Positions 1-8,356 of a stretch of DNA of 64,000 nucleotides are shown here, one piece after another. Positions within the stretch are counted from its first letter, which is position 1, and each line of letters starts with the position of its first letter. The notes under the pieces were generated by a model. The model ran no database searches. It was not told the DNA's origin and saw only the letters and a program-made list of their open reading frames with translations. The position numbers and the translations under genes were made by a program. Source of the stretch: Bordetella genomosp. 4. GTDB taxonomy: Bacteria; Pseudomonadota; Gammaproteobacteria; Burkholderiales; Burkholderiaceae_B. The stretch is from the NCBI RefSeq assembly GCF_002261185.1, contig NZ_NEVQ01000013.1, forward strand, positions 186,001 to 250,000, read 5' to 3'.

Positions 1-123
1 ATACAACATGCCCGCCACGACCGCCAGGATCAGCACGGCCAGCCACCTGCCTATAGAACGTCGAGCCCGGGGACTGATCCGAGTCCAGCGCCGTCTTGTC
101 GTACGTAGTCGGAATGTGTCCAT
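1..123 (-). CDS. YbhN-type (UPF0104) integral membrane protein, N-terminal fragment
   Basis: The first 41 codons of a gene that runs off the left edge. The fragment has a very basic start (about ten Arg in the first 27 residues) followed by a hydrophobic stretch that begins a membrane segment (residues about 28-41). It starts 8 bases after the clsB stop, on the same strand. The order ybhP-clsB-ybhN is the known enterobacterial arrangement, and YbhN belongs to the UPF0104/lysylphosphatidylglycerol synthase-flippase superfamily. The identity rests on this context plus the N-terminal topology; the fragment alone is too short to prove it. Confidence 0.6.
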   Translation of the reverse strand, partial: MDTFRLRTTRRRWTRISPRARRSIGRWLAVLILAVVAGMLY

Positions 124-131
124 GGGGATCC

Positions 132-1328
132 TCATTCTCGCGCCGGCTGCTGGCAGTCCACAGGTTCTGCCGCTATGCGCTGCAGGCGAGGCTTATGAGC
201 GGGCAGGCTGCCCACCCAGTTAGGAAAACGCCGCAGTACGTGGAATACCACCACCCCGGCCCACAATCGCCGCAGACGTCGCGTGCCGATCGATGAACGG
301 GGGATGCGCTGGCAATCCTCTTGCAGCAGGCGTTCCAGACGCTCGCGCAATACGCGGTTCAGCGCCCGGTCCCGCATGAGGACGTTGGCCTCCAGGTTCA
401 GGGCCAGGCTGAACGGATCCAGATTGCTCGAGCCTACTGTGCTCCAGTCCTGGTCGAAGCACGCGACTTTGCCATGCAGCGGGCGGCGGCAATACTCGTA
501 GATCTCCACGCCGGCATCGATGAGATAGTCATACAGCATCGTGGCGGCGAGCCGGGCGATACGCATATCCGGCTCGCCCTGCAGTATCAGGCGCACGCGC
601 ACGCCTCGGCGGGCAGCGCCTGCCAGATCGTGCAGCAAGCGGTATCCGGGAAAGAAATAGGCATTGGCGATCAACACATCCTCGCGGGCCGAGCGCAGGC
701 TGGCGCGATACAGGCGCTCGATGTCCTGCTGGTGCCGCGCATTGTCGCGTACCACCAGCTTGCCCGTTCCCTCTTCGTCGGGCACAGGTCCAGGGTCCGA
801 GGCCGGCAATCTGCCCGGTGCAGCCCGCACGGCGGCACGCATATAGGCAGCGATATCGGCGCACAACGGACCTCGCACGCTGACCGCGTAGTCCTGTTTG
901 GCCTGATCGCCATATTCGGTTAGATGATCTTCTGAAAAATTTATGCCGCCGACAAATGCCAACTCGTTATCGACGACAATCAGCTTGCGGTGCAGGCGCC
1001 GAAACAGATGAAATCGCATGCCGAGCAGGCGCGGTTTGGGATCGAATATATGTACACGTACCCCGGCAGTGGCCAGTTCGGCGAGAAAGGCCGGCTCCAG
1101 CGGATCAGAGCCGTAGCCGTCCAGCGTCAGTACGACCGAGACGCCGCGTTGCGCAGCTTTGATGAGTGCTTGCTGCAATGACCTTCCTACCGGATCGTCA
1201 AACAGGATGAATGTCTCCAGCAGGACCTCTTTATTTGCCCGCGCGATGGCTGCCTCGACGGCAGGGAAAAACGCATTGCCGTTCTCGAGCAGTTCAAAAT
1301 GATTCCCCGTACGCCAGCCCGTGCTCAT
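132..1328 (-). CDS. clsB: Cardiolipin synthase B (phospholipase D superfamily)
   Basis: A 398-residue phospholipase D superfamily enzyme expected to join phospholipids into cardiolipin at the inner membrane. Two HKD motifs are visible: H113-x-K115-x4-D120 followed by a GG pair, and H285-x-K287-x4-D292 followed by GSSN. Both are needed for the covalent phosphohistidine mechanism of this family. The start chosen (ATG at 1326-1328) overlaps the stop of the upstream YbhP-like gene as ATGA, so the two are translationally coupled. An upstream in-frame start would give 16 extra residues inside ybhP and is less likely. Size and neighbours fit ClsB (YbhO) rather than ClsA, which has N-terminal membrane segments that are missing here. 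Confidence 0.88.
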   Translation of the reverse strand: MSTGWRTGNHFELLENGNAFFPAVEAAIARANKEVLLETFILFDDPVGRSLQQALIKAAQRGVSVVLTLDGYGSDPLEPAFLAELATAGVRVHIFDPKPRLLGMRFHLFRRLHRKLIVVDNELAFVGGINFSEDHLTEYGDQAKQDYAVSVRGPLCADIAAYMRAAVRAAPGRLPASDPGPVPDEEGTGKLVVRDNARHQQDIERLYRASLRSAREDVLIANAYFFPGYRLLHDLAGAARRGVRVRLILQGEPDMRIARLAATMLYDYLIDAGVEIYEYCRRPLHGKVACFDQDWSTVGSSNLDPFSLALNLEANVLMRDRALNRVLRERLERLLQEDCQRIPRSSIGTRRLRRLWAGVVVFHVLRRFPNWVGSLPAHKPRLQRIAAEPVDCQQPARE

Positions 1329-2095
1329 AGCGAGATCTCTGCGGTCAACGGCACATGGTCGGATAGGCCTGCCCATACGCGCGAGGTTTGAGGTTCAGGC
1401 CGAGAGGTGTGTACGCCTCGTACGTAGATACGGTCCAGCCGCAGAATCGGGCACATCGCCGGATACGATCGGGCCGGCTTGCCGTAATGCCGGGTAAATA
1501 CCTCTTGGGCGTTGCAGCCGGCCATGACCCGGTCGGCACGCAAGCGCCAATCATTGAAGTCGCCTGCGATCAGCAGCGGTTCATTCGTGGGAATCTGTCG
1601 TTGGGCCAGCTCGCACAGCAAGTGCAACTGGCGTTGCCGGTGACGTTCGCGCAGACCCAGATGCACGCATACCGCATGTAGCGGATGCGCCAGCTCCGGC
1701 GGGCGCAGCACGCAATGCAGTAAACCGCGCGGTTCAGGGCCGGCGATGCTGACATCATGGTTGGTATAAGTAGCGATAGGGTAGCGCGAGAGGATCGCAT
1801 TGCCATGGTGGCCGTCCGGGTAGACGGCATTGCGTCCATAGGCGTAGTCGGACCATAGCGTATCGGCCAGGTATTCGTACTGCGACAGCACTGGCCAATC
1901 GGGCAACCGCTCGGCATGTCCCTGATGGGCCCCGACGACTTCTTGCAAAAAGACGATGTCGGGTGCCGCGGAACGCAACGCCTCACGCAGATCGTGCAGC
2001 ATGAAACGGCGGTTGAAACTGGTGAACCCCTTGTGCGTATTGACCGTCAGCAACCTGAGGGCGAAGCGACTGCCACTGTCGCGCTGTGATTGCAT
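1325..2095 (-). CDS. ybhP: YbhP-like endonuclease/exonuclease/phosphatase family protein
   Basis: A 256-residue protein of the metal-dependent endonuclease/exonuclease/phosphatase (EEP, DNase I-like) fold. Family signatures appear in order: an N-terminal Asn in the NTHKG motif, a FLQE glutamate, GHHGNAILSR, a HLGL histidine, GDFNDW, RLDRIYV and the C-terminal SDHVPL histidine. The catalytic set therefore looks intact. A strong GGGAGG ribosome site precedes the ATG at 2093-2095. As first gene of a ybhP-clsB-ybhN-type operon it probably acts on phospholipids or a phosphorylated product, but its substrate is not established in the family. Confidence 0.82.
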   Translation of the reverse strand: MQSQRDSGSRFALRLLTVNTHKGFTSFNRRFMLHDLREALRSAAPDIVFLQEVVGAHQGHAERLPDWPVLSQYEYLADTLWSDYAYGRNAVYPDGHHGNAILSRYPIATYTNHDVSIAGPEPRGLLHCVLRPPELAHPLHAVCVHLGLRERHRQRQLHLLCELAQRQIPTNEPLLIAGDFNDWRLRADRVMAGCNAQEVFTRHYGKPARSYPAMCPILRLDRIYVRGVHTSRPEPQTSRVWAGLSDHVPLTAEISL

Positions 2096-2387
2096 GCTGC
2101 CTCCCTAGCTTGGTAGATGTGGCCATACTGCAAGCGGCATGCCCAGGGAGTCAGGTCTATGTGTTCGATCGACTGTTTATTTCGTTTTTTGGATAGCGTT
2201 TGTGTCGACTTCATACTATTGTAAATACCTCGCAAGGGCGAACTAGGCATATGGCTTTTGCGGCGCGGCCTGCCAAATGCGGGCAGTCAGGTTTGCAAAG
2301 CTTTGTGAGGGGCATTCGGCCTGGATGCTGGCCGTTCCTCGATTGACCGTTAGTGAAAAAATCAATTGTCAACGCTGGAGAATAGTA
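2096..2387. other. Divergent intergenic region, no gene seen
   Basis: About 290 bases separate the ybhP start (minus) from the small exported protein (plus). It is more AT-rich around 2160-2225. It presumably holds promoters for both directions. No ORF with a convincing ribosome site and no clear palindrome was found. Confidence 0.5.
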
Positions 2388-2780
2388 ATGAAGGTATCTC
2401 GCCGCAATCTATCGCTGTCGGTAATGGCACTTGCACTGGTATGGGTTGGTGAGGGCGCTTGGGCGCAAGCCTATAGCGCGTTTTCCACCGACACGATTTA
2501 CGGCTCGTTAAAGCATGAAGAGGCTGTCTCGTTCAACAAAGCGGCGGTGGGCGTTCTTGAAAACACCCAGGACAATGCGACGACGTTGTGGAGCAGCCCC
2601 ACCAAACGCCGAACGCCCATTACGGCAACACTGAATGCCGACGGTGTCCAGCAACAAAACGGTATGCCATGCCGCTTGTTGCATTCACGTTTGGAGCGCG
2701 GCCCAAACCATGAAAGCTGGGAGTTTTTGTTTTGCCAGAAAGACGGTCAATGGAAGGCGGTTTCCCAGACGTTGCGATGA
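2388..2780 (+). CDS. Small exported surface-antigen-like protein (17kDa_Anti_2/RT0821-like)
   Basis: A 130-residue protein with an N-terminal signal peptide: basic n-region, hydrophobic core, and a likely cleavage after the AWA-Q region near residue 25. The mature part contains the motif pattern of the RT0821/Lpp0805 surface antigen family: a conserved block with aromatic WSSP, then a block with C-R-L and a C-terminal SWEFLFCQ-x-DGQWK. Two Cys in the C-terminal half could form a disulphide. GGAG ahead of the ATG at 2388 supports this start over an in-frame start at 2277, which would precede the signal peptide. Role unknown; periplasmic or outer-membrane-associated. It stands alone, convergent with the LysE-type gene. 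Confidence 0.62.
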   Translation: MKVSRRNLSLSVMALALVWVGEGAWAQAYSAFSTDTIYGSLKHEEAVSFNKAAVGVLENTQDNATTLWSSPTKRRTPITATLNADGVQQQNGMPCRLLHSRLERGPNHESWEFLFCQKDGQWKAVSQTLR

Positions 2781-2786
2781 GTCGCG

Positions 2787-3437
2787 TTAGCGGGACGGCG
2801 AGCTGATCGGATCCCGATTAAATATCAACCATCCGGCAATGCCCAACATGGCAACGCCTAGCAGACCGTCCTGCAGACGCATGAACCACGCATTACGACT
2901 CAACCAGCCCCGGATCCGTGAGGCACCGTAGGCATAAATCGCGCCCGTCACCAGCCCCAGCATTTTGGAAAACACACCCAAGACCAGCATCTGAACCCAT
3001 ACCGGGCCGCGGGCCGGATCGGTAAACTGCGGCAGAAAGGCGATCATGAAGATGAACACCTTGGGGTTGAGCAAGTTGGTCATGAACCCTTGCCAATAGG
3101 CATCCCGGGCACTCCCGGGCTGGGCGGTGAGGTTGGTGGCGGTGGCTCGGGCACACCGGCGCAACGCACGAATGCCTAGATAGACCAGATAGATCGCGCC
3201 CAGAACCTTCACCGCAGCGAAGAGAGTCTGAGATTCCTGAAAAATCGCTGCCAAGCCCAGCACGACCAGCGGCACCTGCACAAATCCTGCCGACCAGGTT
3301 CCCAGCACGCTGATCCATGCCGTCCGAAACCCTTGTGTCATGCCCCGCGTGAGCGTCAGCGCCATGTCCGGGCCTGGGGTGAGTTTGAGCGCCAGATCGG
3401 CGGCCAGATACAGCAGGAACACGTGTAGGGTGGGCAT
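2787..3437 (-). CDS. LysE/RhtB family amino-acid or metabolite exporter
   Basis: A 216-residue membrane protein with about six hydrophobic segments. The family signature LTPGPDM lies near the N-terminus, and the conserved NLLNPK segment lies in the middle. LysE/RhtB proteins export amino acids (lysine, threonine, homoserine lactone and similar) across the inner membrane. The start at 3435-3437 (MPTLHVF) places the first membrane segment at the N-terminus as usual; an in-frame start at 3485 would add 16 polar residues. It lies downstream of the catabolic cluster on the same strand but about 150 bases away, so it may be separate. Substrate cannot be predicted. Confidence 0.85.
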   Translation of the reverse strand: MPTLHVFLLYLAADLALKLTPGPDMALTLTRGMTQGFRTAWISVLGTWSAGFVQVPLVVLGLAAIFQESQTLFAAVKVLGAIYLVYLGIRALRRCARATATNLTAQPGSARDAYWQGFMTNLLNPKVFIFMIAFLPQFTDPARGPVWVQMLVLGVFSKMLGLVTGAIYAYGASRIRGWLSRNAWFMRLQDGLLGVAMLGIAGWLIFNRDPISSPSR

Positions 3438-3589
3438 GACGGCGGGAGTGCGGTGCTGAATGGGGGTGTCGCTATTATGCTCCATCCCGCAAGGGGCCCA
3501 GGCATTTCAAATGCCGCGCCAGCATCGTGGCGTGTTGGCGACGGCAAGGGGCCGCCCCGGGGCGATAGGGCACGCGGACCGAGCGGGCC

Positions 3590-4372
3590 CTATGAAAAAT
3601 GCACGGAAATACTCCCCAAAGGACCGTAATCGGCATGCAAGGTATCGCCCCGTGCGACGGCCACGGTACGCGTGAATGAGCCGGCGAGCACAACGTGACC
3701 AGCTCGAAGGCTGGTGTCGTGTTGCGCCAGTTTGTTGGCGAGCCAGGCAACGGCCAGGCCAGGATGGCCTAGTACGGCAGCGGACACGCCAGACTCTTCG
3801 ATAACGCCGTTCTTGAGCAGCAGGCCTGCGACCCAACGCAGGTCGACATCGAGGGGTTTGACGGGACGGCCTCCCAGCACAATCCCGGCGCAGGCGGCGT
3901 TATCGGCGATGTTGTCGACAATGCGGCGGGGATACTGACTACGTCCGTCGATGAGTTCCAAGGCGGGCACGACATAGTCAGTGGCGTCCAGCACATCAAA
4001 CAGGCTGACGTTCGGGCCGGTCAAGGGCTTGCCCAGCACAAAGGCCAATTCCATTTCGACGCGGGGGACGATGAGTGTTTTGGTCGAGATGGTTTCACCA
4101 TCCTGATAAAACATGCTGTCGAGCAAATGGCCATAGTCCGGTTCGTTGATGCCTACCGTGCTTTGCATGGCTTTGGATGTCAGGCCGATCTTGTGGCCGC
4201 GCAGGACTGCGCCGCGGCCAAGCTTGTCATCGATGATTCTTTTCTGGATTGCATAAGAATCTGCAATTTCGATATCGGGAAAGAGCCGATCTAGCTGCTG
4301 GCAGGGGACACCGCTGCGTTCAGCCTCTATCAGCAATGTGGCGGCGCGTTCGCGGTCGCTGGCGTTGAGCAT
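3590..4372 (-). CDS. 2-oxo-hept-4-ene-1,7-dioate hydratase-like enzyme (HpaH/MhpD family)
   Basis: A 260-residue member of the FAH-fold hydratase family that adds water to a 2-oxo-4-enoate in meta-cleavage pathways. The GHKIGLTSKAMQ segment, the E-x-E pair in VPRVEMELAFVLGKPL, the TDYVVPALELIDGR block and the C-terminal GSFTR/DYGPLGSIS motif closely follow HpaH of homoprotocatechuate degradation as recalled. It is the last gene of a run with an FAH hydrolase, an amidohydrolase, a RidA protein and a Bug receptor. No homoprotocatechuate dioxygenase or dehydrogenase is present, so the true substrate may be another 2-oxo-enoate. The HpaH name would be an over-call without the rest of the pathway. 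Confidence 0.8.
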   Translation of the reverse strand: MLNASDRERAATLLIEAERSGVPCQQLDRLFPDIEIADSYAIQKRIIDDKLGRGAVLRGHKIGLTSKAMQSTVGINEPDYGHLLDSMFYQDGETISTKTLIVPRVEMELAFVLGKPLTGPNVSLFDVLDATDYVVPALELIDGRSQYPRRIVDNIADNAACAGIVLGGRPVKPLDVDLRWVAGLLLKNGVIEESGVSAAVLGHPGLAVAWLANKLAQHDTSLRAGHVVLAGSFTRTVAVARGDTLHADYGPLGSISVHFS

Positions 4373-4381
4373 GAGAATTCC

Positions 4382-5248
4382 TTAAGAATGAGAGATCAAT
4401 TCGTCGGCCACCGGATTCGACAGCACGCCTATGCCTGAGACTTCTACCTCTACCACGTCACCAGGCTTCAGAAACCGGGGGGGAGTAAACCTCACCCCCG
4501 CACCGATAGGCGTCCCGGTAGAGATGACATCCCCCGGTTTCAGGGTGGTCCAGATCGAGATATAGCGAATCAACTCGGCAAAAGGGAACATCAGATTGTC
4601 GGTGCGGTCGTGCTGGCGTAGTTCGCCGTTGACACGTGTGCGGACTTCGAGTGGCGCGCGGGGATCGAATTCATCCGCTGTCACCATCCAGGGGCCTATT
4701 GATCCACTGGCGTCGAAGTTCTTGCCTTGGGTAACGTTGAATTTTCCGTGCTTCAGCCAGTCGCGTACGGTGCCTTCGTTCAGGCAGGTCAAGGCGGCAA
4801 CATGATCCCAGGCATCTTCGGCCGATATGCGGCGGCCCGCTTTGCCTATGATCAGCGCGATTTCCCCTTCGTAATCGAGCTGCTCGGACTCGGGTGGGCG
4901 TAGCAACGGTTGGCCATGTCCGACAAAGGATCCGGGGAACCGCGGAAATACGCTGGGATAGGCGGGTGGCGCGCTGCCGTCCTTGTATTCTTCGTTGCGA
5001 TTGCCATAGTTGACACCGACACAGATGATTTTTTCCGGTTCGGTGATGGGTGGCAGGAGACGGACTTGGTCCAGGTGCAAGCTCGCCGCTCGCTCGGCGG
5101 CCAGCCGTTGCAATATGGGCAAGGCTCGAGCAGTCAATACGCCTTTCAGGCTGTCATAGCCTAGGTCGTCCAGCGTCACGATGTGCTCACCATCACGCAA
5201 TGCGCCAAAGCCGATACGTCCTTGATGTTCGTACGAAAGCAATTTCAT
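4382..5248 (-). CDS. Fumarylacetoacetate hydrolase (FAH) family protein
   Basis: A 288-residue FAH-family enzyme that probably cleaves or decarboxylates an acylpyruvate-type intermediate. Visible features: the ICVGVNYGNRNEE segment, the metal-binding LDYEGEIALIIGK block and the GKNFDASGSIGPW/TGTPIGAG loops typical of the catalytic domain. The start (ATG at 5246-5248, MKLLSYEHQG) overlaps the stop of the upstream amidohydrolase as ATGA; an in-frame start 50 residues upstream would lie inside that gene and is rejected. It sits 9 bases before the hydratase, so both are likely co-translated from one mRNA and act on successive intermediates. Confidence 0.85.
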   Translation of the reverse strand: MKLLSYEHQGRIGFGALRDGEHIVTLDDLGYDSLKGVLTARALPILQRLAAERAASLHLDQVRLLPPITEPEKIICVGVNYGNRNEEYKDGSAPPAYPSVFPRFPGSFVGHGQPLLRPPESEQLDYEGEIALIIGKAGRRISAEDAWDHVAALTCLNEGTVRDWLKHGKFNVTQGKNFDASGSIGPWMVTADEFDPRAPLEVRTRVNGELRQHDRTDNLMFPFAELIRYISIWTTLKPGDVISTGTPIGAGVRFTPPRFLKPGDVVEVEVSGIGVLSNPVADELISHS

Positions 5249-6120
5249 TGGTTGAATCCAAACAGGCGGGCCGGATTGTCGACCAGGATTTTTTGCAGCG
5301 TGGCGGCATCGCCGGCATAACGGGCCAGTTGATCCACCAACTGTCCTTCGTCGGGAGTCGCCTTGACCGAAACGGGGTGAGGCCAGTCGCTGCCCCATAC
5401 AATGCGGTCAGGATTGGCGGCGATGAGCGTACGGGCTAACGGCAGGACGTCATCCCAGGGATAGCCCGTCTTGGACAGCTTTTCCGTGAGCGACAGCATG
5501 ACCCAGAAATTGCCGCGCTGTAGCAGTTCCTGCAGCTTGCGCAATGTCGGGTCGTTGGCGCCGGCAACCGGATCGGCGCGCCCCATATGGTCTAGCAGCA
5601 CGGGGATGTCCAGATTTTCGAACTGCTCGACCTGCGCCATCATGCCGTCCGGTTCGGGCTGGAACTTGGCGTACCAGCCCAGTTCTCGGATGCGCCCAAT
5701 TGCCCGGTCAAACACCGCGGGCGCCATACTGATGCCCAGGCCCTGGCGACTAAAGCGTGCGCCCCGTACGCCGGCATCGTGCAGCTTGGCTATGTAGGCG
5801 TCATCGCGTTCTGCTAGGACAGCTGCGTTAGCGCAACCTCGATAATTCGGCCCGGCGGCAGCCAGACCGTCGAGTACGACCTGATGATCGGCACCATACG
5901 TGGTGGCTTGCACGATGACGCCGCGTTCAATGCCCAGCAACTTATGCAAACGTAGTGCTACGTCGATCGTGGCGCTGGGCATTTCATAGGCGGCGCCAGC
6001 GCGTACGGGATAGCGCTCGGGTGGACCGAATACATGGAACTGACTATCGCACGCGCCACGTGGCAGCGAGGTTCGGGGCGCAGTCGGAGAGGGATGAAAG
6101 ACCTGATATTGTGAGCTCAA
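5245..6120 (-). CDS. Amidohydrolase-2 family protein (2-pyrone-4,6-dicarboxylate hydrolase-like)
   Basis: A 291-residue TIM-barrel hydrolase of the COG3618 type, which includes lactonases such as 2-pyrone-4,6-dicarboxylate hydrolase. The N-terminal motif reads D-S-Q-F-H-V-F-G, so the first His of the usual H-x-H pair is Gln; other family members also lack it and do not need a bound metal. The LLDHMGR block and the C-terminal WGSDWPHP motif, with its catalytic Asp, are present. It overlaps the FAH gene downstream and the RidA gene upstream by 4 bases each. In this operon it most likely opens a lactone ring and passes the product to the FAH and hydratase enzymes. Confidence 0.82.
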   Translation of the reverse strand: MSSQYQVFHPSPTAPRTSLPRGACDSQFHVFGPPERYPVRAGAAYEMPSATIDVALRLHKLLGIERGVIVQATTYGADHQVVLDGLAAAGPNYRGCANAAVLAERDDAYIAKLHDAGVRGARFSRQGLGISMAPAVFDRAIGRIRELGWYAKFQPEPDGMMAQVEQFENLDIPVLLDHMGRADPVAGANDPTLRKLQELLQRGNFWVMLSLTEKLSKTGYPWDDVLPLARTLIAANPDRIVWGSDWPHPVSVKATPDEGQLVDQLARYAGDAATLQKILVDNPARLFGFNQ

Positions 6121-6515
6121 CGTGTGGCCTCTTTCTCATTCAGTATCGCAATGAAGTCGCATTCGATCAGCTTGTCGCCATCCAGGTCGGCTTGCATCGT
6201 GTGACGGGCGGGCCGGCTTTGCGGATCAGGAAAGTCACGCAGCCACACCGTGTTCAACGTCGCGCGCTGGCTGCGATCCCGCATCCATACAGTCATCTTG
6301 ATGATGTCGGCGAGCGATCCGCCACCGGCCTCGACGATGCGGCGAACGTGGTCAAACATCAGTTCGCATTGGCGCTCGATCGTGCTGCCATAGGCGCCTG
6401 TGGCAGGGTCGGTGCCTTGGATGCTGCCTGAATACAGCATATTGTCGATACGGCTGGCAGCAGGAATGGGATTTTTATGGCTGAAGCCATCGGCGTAGAT
6501 ACTGCGTCGTGTCAT
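6117..6515 (-). CDS. RidA (YjgF/UK114) family protein
   Basis: A 132-residue RidA-family protein. These trimers hydrolyse reactive imine/enamine intermediates; pathway-associated members often act on a specific intermediate. The family pattern is visible: the ytSGsiQGtDPaTG segment, a central FDHVRRIVEAGG helix and the conserved SRPARHTMQA segment whose Arg binds the substrate carboxylate. It overlaps the amidohydrolase start by 4 bases and follows the Bug receptor by 27 bases, so it belongs to the operon. An imine-processing role would suggest that the degraded compound contains nitrogen, but RidA paralogues also appear in nitrogen-free pathways. Confidence 0.85.
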   Translation of the reverse strand: MTRRSIYADGFSHKNPIPAASRIDNMLYSGSIQGTDPATGAYGSTIERQCELMFDHVRRIVEAGGGSLADIIKMTVWMRDRSQRATLNTVWLRDFPDPQSRPARHTMQADLDGDKLIECDFIAILNEKEATR

Positions 6516-6542
6516 GGAGGGATCCAGGAATCGATTTGAGGA

Positions 6543-7514
6543 TTAGTTCGCGGTGATGCCCGCGCGTTCGATGATCGGGCTCCAGCGCGCATCTTCGGCG
6601 GCCAGGTATTTTGTGAATGCCTCAGGCGTGCTCGCACGTGCTTGAGCGCCGAGGTCGTCAAAGCGTTGAATGATGGTGGGATCGGCCAGGATCTTGGTCA
6701 ACGCGGCGCTGAGACGATTCAGGATGTTGGATGGCGTCCCTTTCGGGGCCAACAATCCTGTGAATGTTGCCGCCTCCATGCCGGATATCCCGGCCTCGGC
6801 AAAGGTGGGCACGTCCGGCATCGACGACACGCGCTCGGCTGTCGTGACGGCCAAGGCGCGCAAACGGCCTTCTTTGACGTACGGCAAGGCGACCGAAATC
6901 TGGTCGAAGTTGAAATCCACTTGGCCGCCTATCAGATCGGTGGTGGCGGGCGCATTGCCTTTGTAGTGGGCTGTCGTCCAATGCGCGCCGGTGAGCGACT
7001 GCAGCAGTTCGCTCGCCAGATGATTCGTCGTGCCCGCCCCGGGTGAGGCCATGATGAGTTTGTCGGGATCCTGCTTTGCCATCGCGATCAGATCGCTCAT
7101 TGTCTTCACCGGCAATTTGGGATTCACCTGCAATACCAGTGGGGTGTACGAGATCGAGCTGATAGGTTCGAAATCGTGGTCCCATTTATAAGCTTGGCGT
7201 TTGAAAATCAACGGGCTGAACAGCAGAGGGCCATTGGCTGCCATGAACAGGGTGTAGCCATCTGGATCGGCACGAGCAACTTGCTCGCCGGCAATCATGC
7301 CGCCCGCACCAGGCTTGTTGTCGACGATAAACGGCTGGCCTAACTCGGCTTGCAATCCCGGCGCAATGAGGCGCGCGGCAACGTCTACATTTCCGCCGGG
7401 TGGATAGGGAACCACAATCTTGACGGGCTTGTCGGGCCATGCCGCAATGCTGAGCGACGCATAGGCAGTGAGCGCGATCGCAGTGCAAGTTCGCAGGATG
7501 AATGGGAAATGCAT
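6543..7514 (-). CDS. Bug/TctC-family periplasmic substrate-binding protein
   Basis: A 323-residue solute-binding protein with a signal peptide (residues 1-23, cleavage near SIAA-W) and the classic Bug start WPDKPVKIVVPYPPGG, followed by the G-G-x-D-x-x-AR stretch and the DNKPGAGG loop that contact a carboxylate. Bug proteins bind carboxylic acids for tripartite tricarboxylate transporters or for sensing, and are hugely expanded in Bordetella and relatives. No membrane subunits (TctA/TctB) lie nearby, as is usual for orphan Bugs. AGGAG lies 8 bases before the chosen ATG (7512-7514); the longer in-frame reading would place 46 residues before the signal peptide. First gene of the catabolic operon. 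Confidence 0.92.
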   Translation of the reverse strand: MHFPFILRTCTAIALTAYASLSIAAWPDKPVKIVVPYPPGGNVDVAARLIAPGLQAELGQPFIVDNKPGAGGMIAGEQVARADPDGYTLFMAANGPLLFSPLIFKRQAYKWDHDFEPISSISYTPLVLQVNPKLPVKTMSDLIAMAKQDPDKLIMASPGAGTTNHLASELLQSLTGAHWTTAHYKGNAPATTDLIGGQVDFNFDQISVALPYVKEGRLRALAVTTAERVSSMPDVPTFAEAGISGMEAATFTGLLAPKGTPSNILNRLSAALTKILADPTIIQRFDDLGAQARASTPEAFTKYLAAEDARWSPIIERAGITAN

Positions 7515-7603
7515 GTCGGTCTCCTGGTTCGTTTTTGTCGTGTTTCTGTTGTGTTGAAACTCTAAAAACTTGCTCCGTAACCGACAATCGAGAAATTCGA
7601 AAA

Positions 7604-7622
7604 AAGTCCGAATATTGGACTT
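7604..7622. promoter_or_regulatory. Inverted repeat, candidate IclR-type operator
   Basis: AAGTCC, 7 bases, GGACTT in the 209-base gap between the Bug receptor operon (minus) and the flavin reductase-IclR operon (plus). Size and symmetry resemble IclR-family operators, and the iclR gene is in the right-hand operon. Binding is inferred. Confidence 0.5.
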
Positions 7623-7723
7623 AATCTGGAATCTGCCAGAGCGGCCTCGCAATCAACATGCATAAATTCGGGAGAATATCGGTACTTTGTAGTTCAATAT
7701 GCGGACTGAAAAAGAGACATCTC

Positions 7724-8356
7724 ATGCGCATTTCCGCCCCCGATCTCAATCCCGAACAGACTTACCGGCTCATGAGCGGCATCGTGGTTCCGCGGCCGAT
7801 TGCCTGGATCAGCAGCCTGAACGCCCATGGGCAGGTCAATCTCGCGCCTTTCAGTTGCTATACCTTTGTTTCCAACACGCCTCCGATGATCGGCGTGAAC
7901 ATCGGACGCAAGGCCGGCATACGAAAGGACACCGCCAACAACATCGTCACCCACGGCCATTTTGTGGTGAATATCGGCGATGAGACGCTGCTTGATGCAA
8001 TTCATATGAGCGCAGAGGAACATCCGCCAGAGGTGAGCGAGGCGGAACTGCTGGGCCTGTCGGTCCTGCCGGGCGAGGCCATTGCTACGCCGCGTATTGC
8101 CGAGGCGCCTATCAGCCTGGAATGTCGGTTCCATAACGCGACACCCTATGGCGACACGGGAGCCGAGTTTTACGTAGGCGAAGTGCTGGTGTTCCATATT
8201 CGCGACGGGTTGCTGCAGGACGGCAAGATCGACACCACGCAATTGCGGCCTATCTGCCGTATCGGCGGGCCGAACTATGCGTCGCTGGGACCCATCGTGA
8301 CCAAACGTGCGATACGCCAAACGGCCAAGACGGTGATGGCGAGAGATTCCACATGA
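7724..8356 (+). CDS. Flavin reductase-like domain protein (DIM6/NTAB family)
   Basis: A 210-residue protein of the flavin reductase-like family, which binds FMN/FAD and either reduces flavin for a partner monooxygenase or acts by itself. The start of the fold is visible as RLMSGIVVPRPIAWISS, followed by the NLAPFSCYTFVSNTPPMIGV strand-loop segment that binds flavin. The ATG at 7724 is chosen because the family begins shortly before this motif. Its stop overlaps the start of the iclR gene by 4 bases. It is divergent from the Bug receptor operon, so it may belong to the same pathway, but no monooxygenase partner is present. Confidence 0.85.
   Translation: MRISAPDLNPEQTYRLMSGIVVPRPIAWISSLNAHGQVNLAPFSCYTFVSNTPPMIGVNIGRKAGIRKDTANNIVTHGHFVVNIGDETLLDAIHMSAEEHPPEVSEAELLGLSVLPGEAIATPRIAEAPISLECRFHNATPYGDTGAEFYVGEVLVFHIRDGLLQDGKIDTTQLRPICRIGGPNYASLGPIVTKRAIRQTAKTVMARDST

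Noticed and set aside
2047-2250. 67-residue ORF overlapping the ybhP start
   Set aside because: It overlaps the ribosome site and N-terminus of ybhP in another frame; no homology seen.
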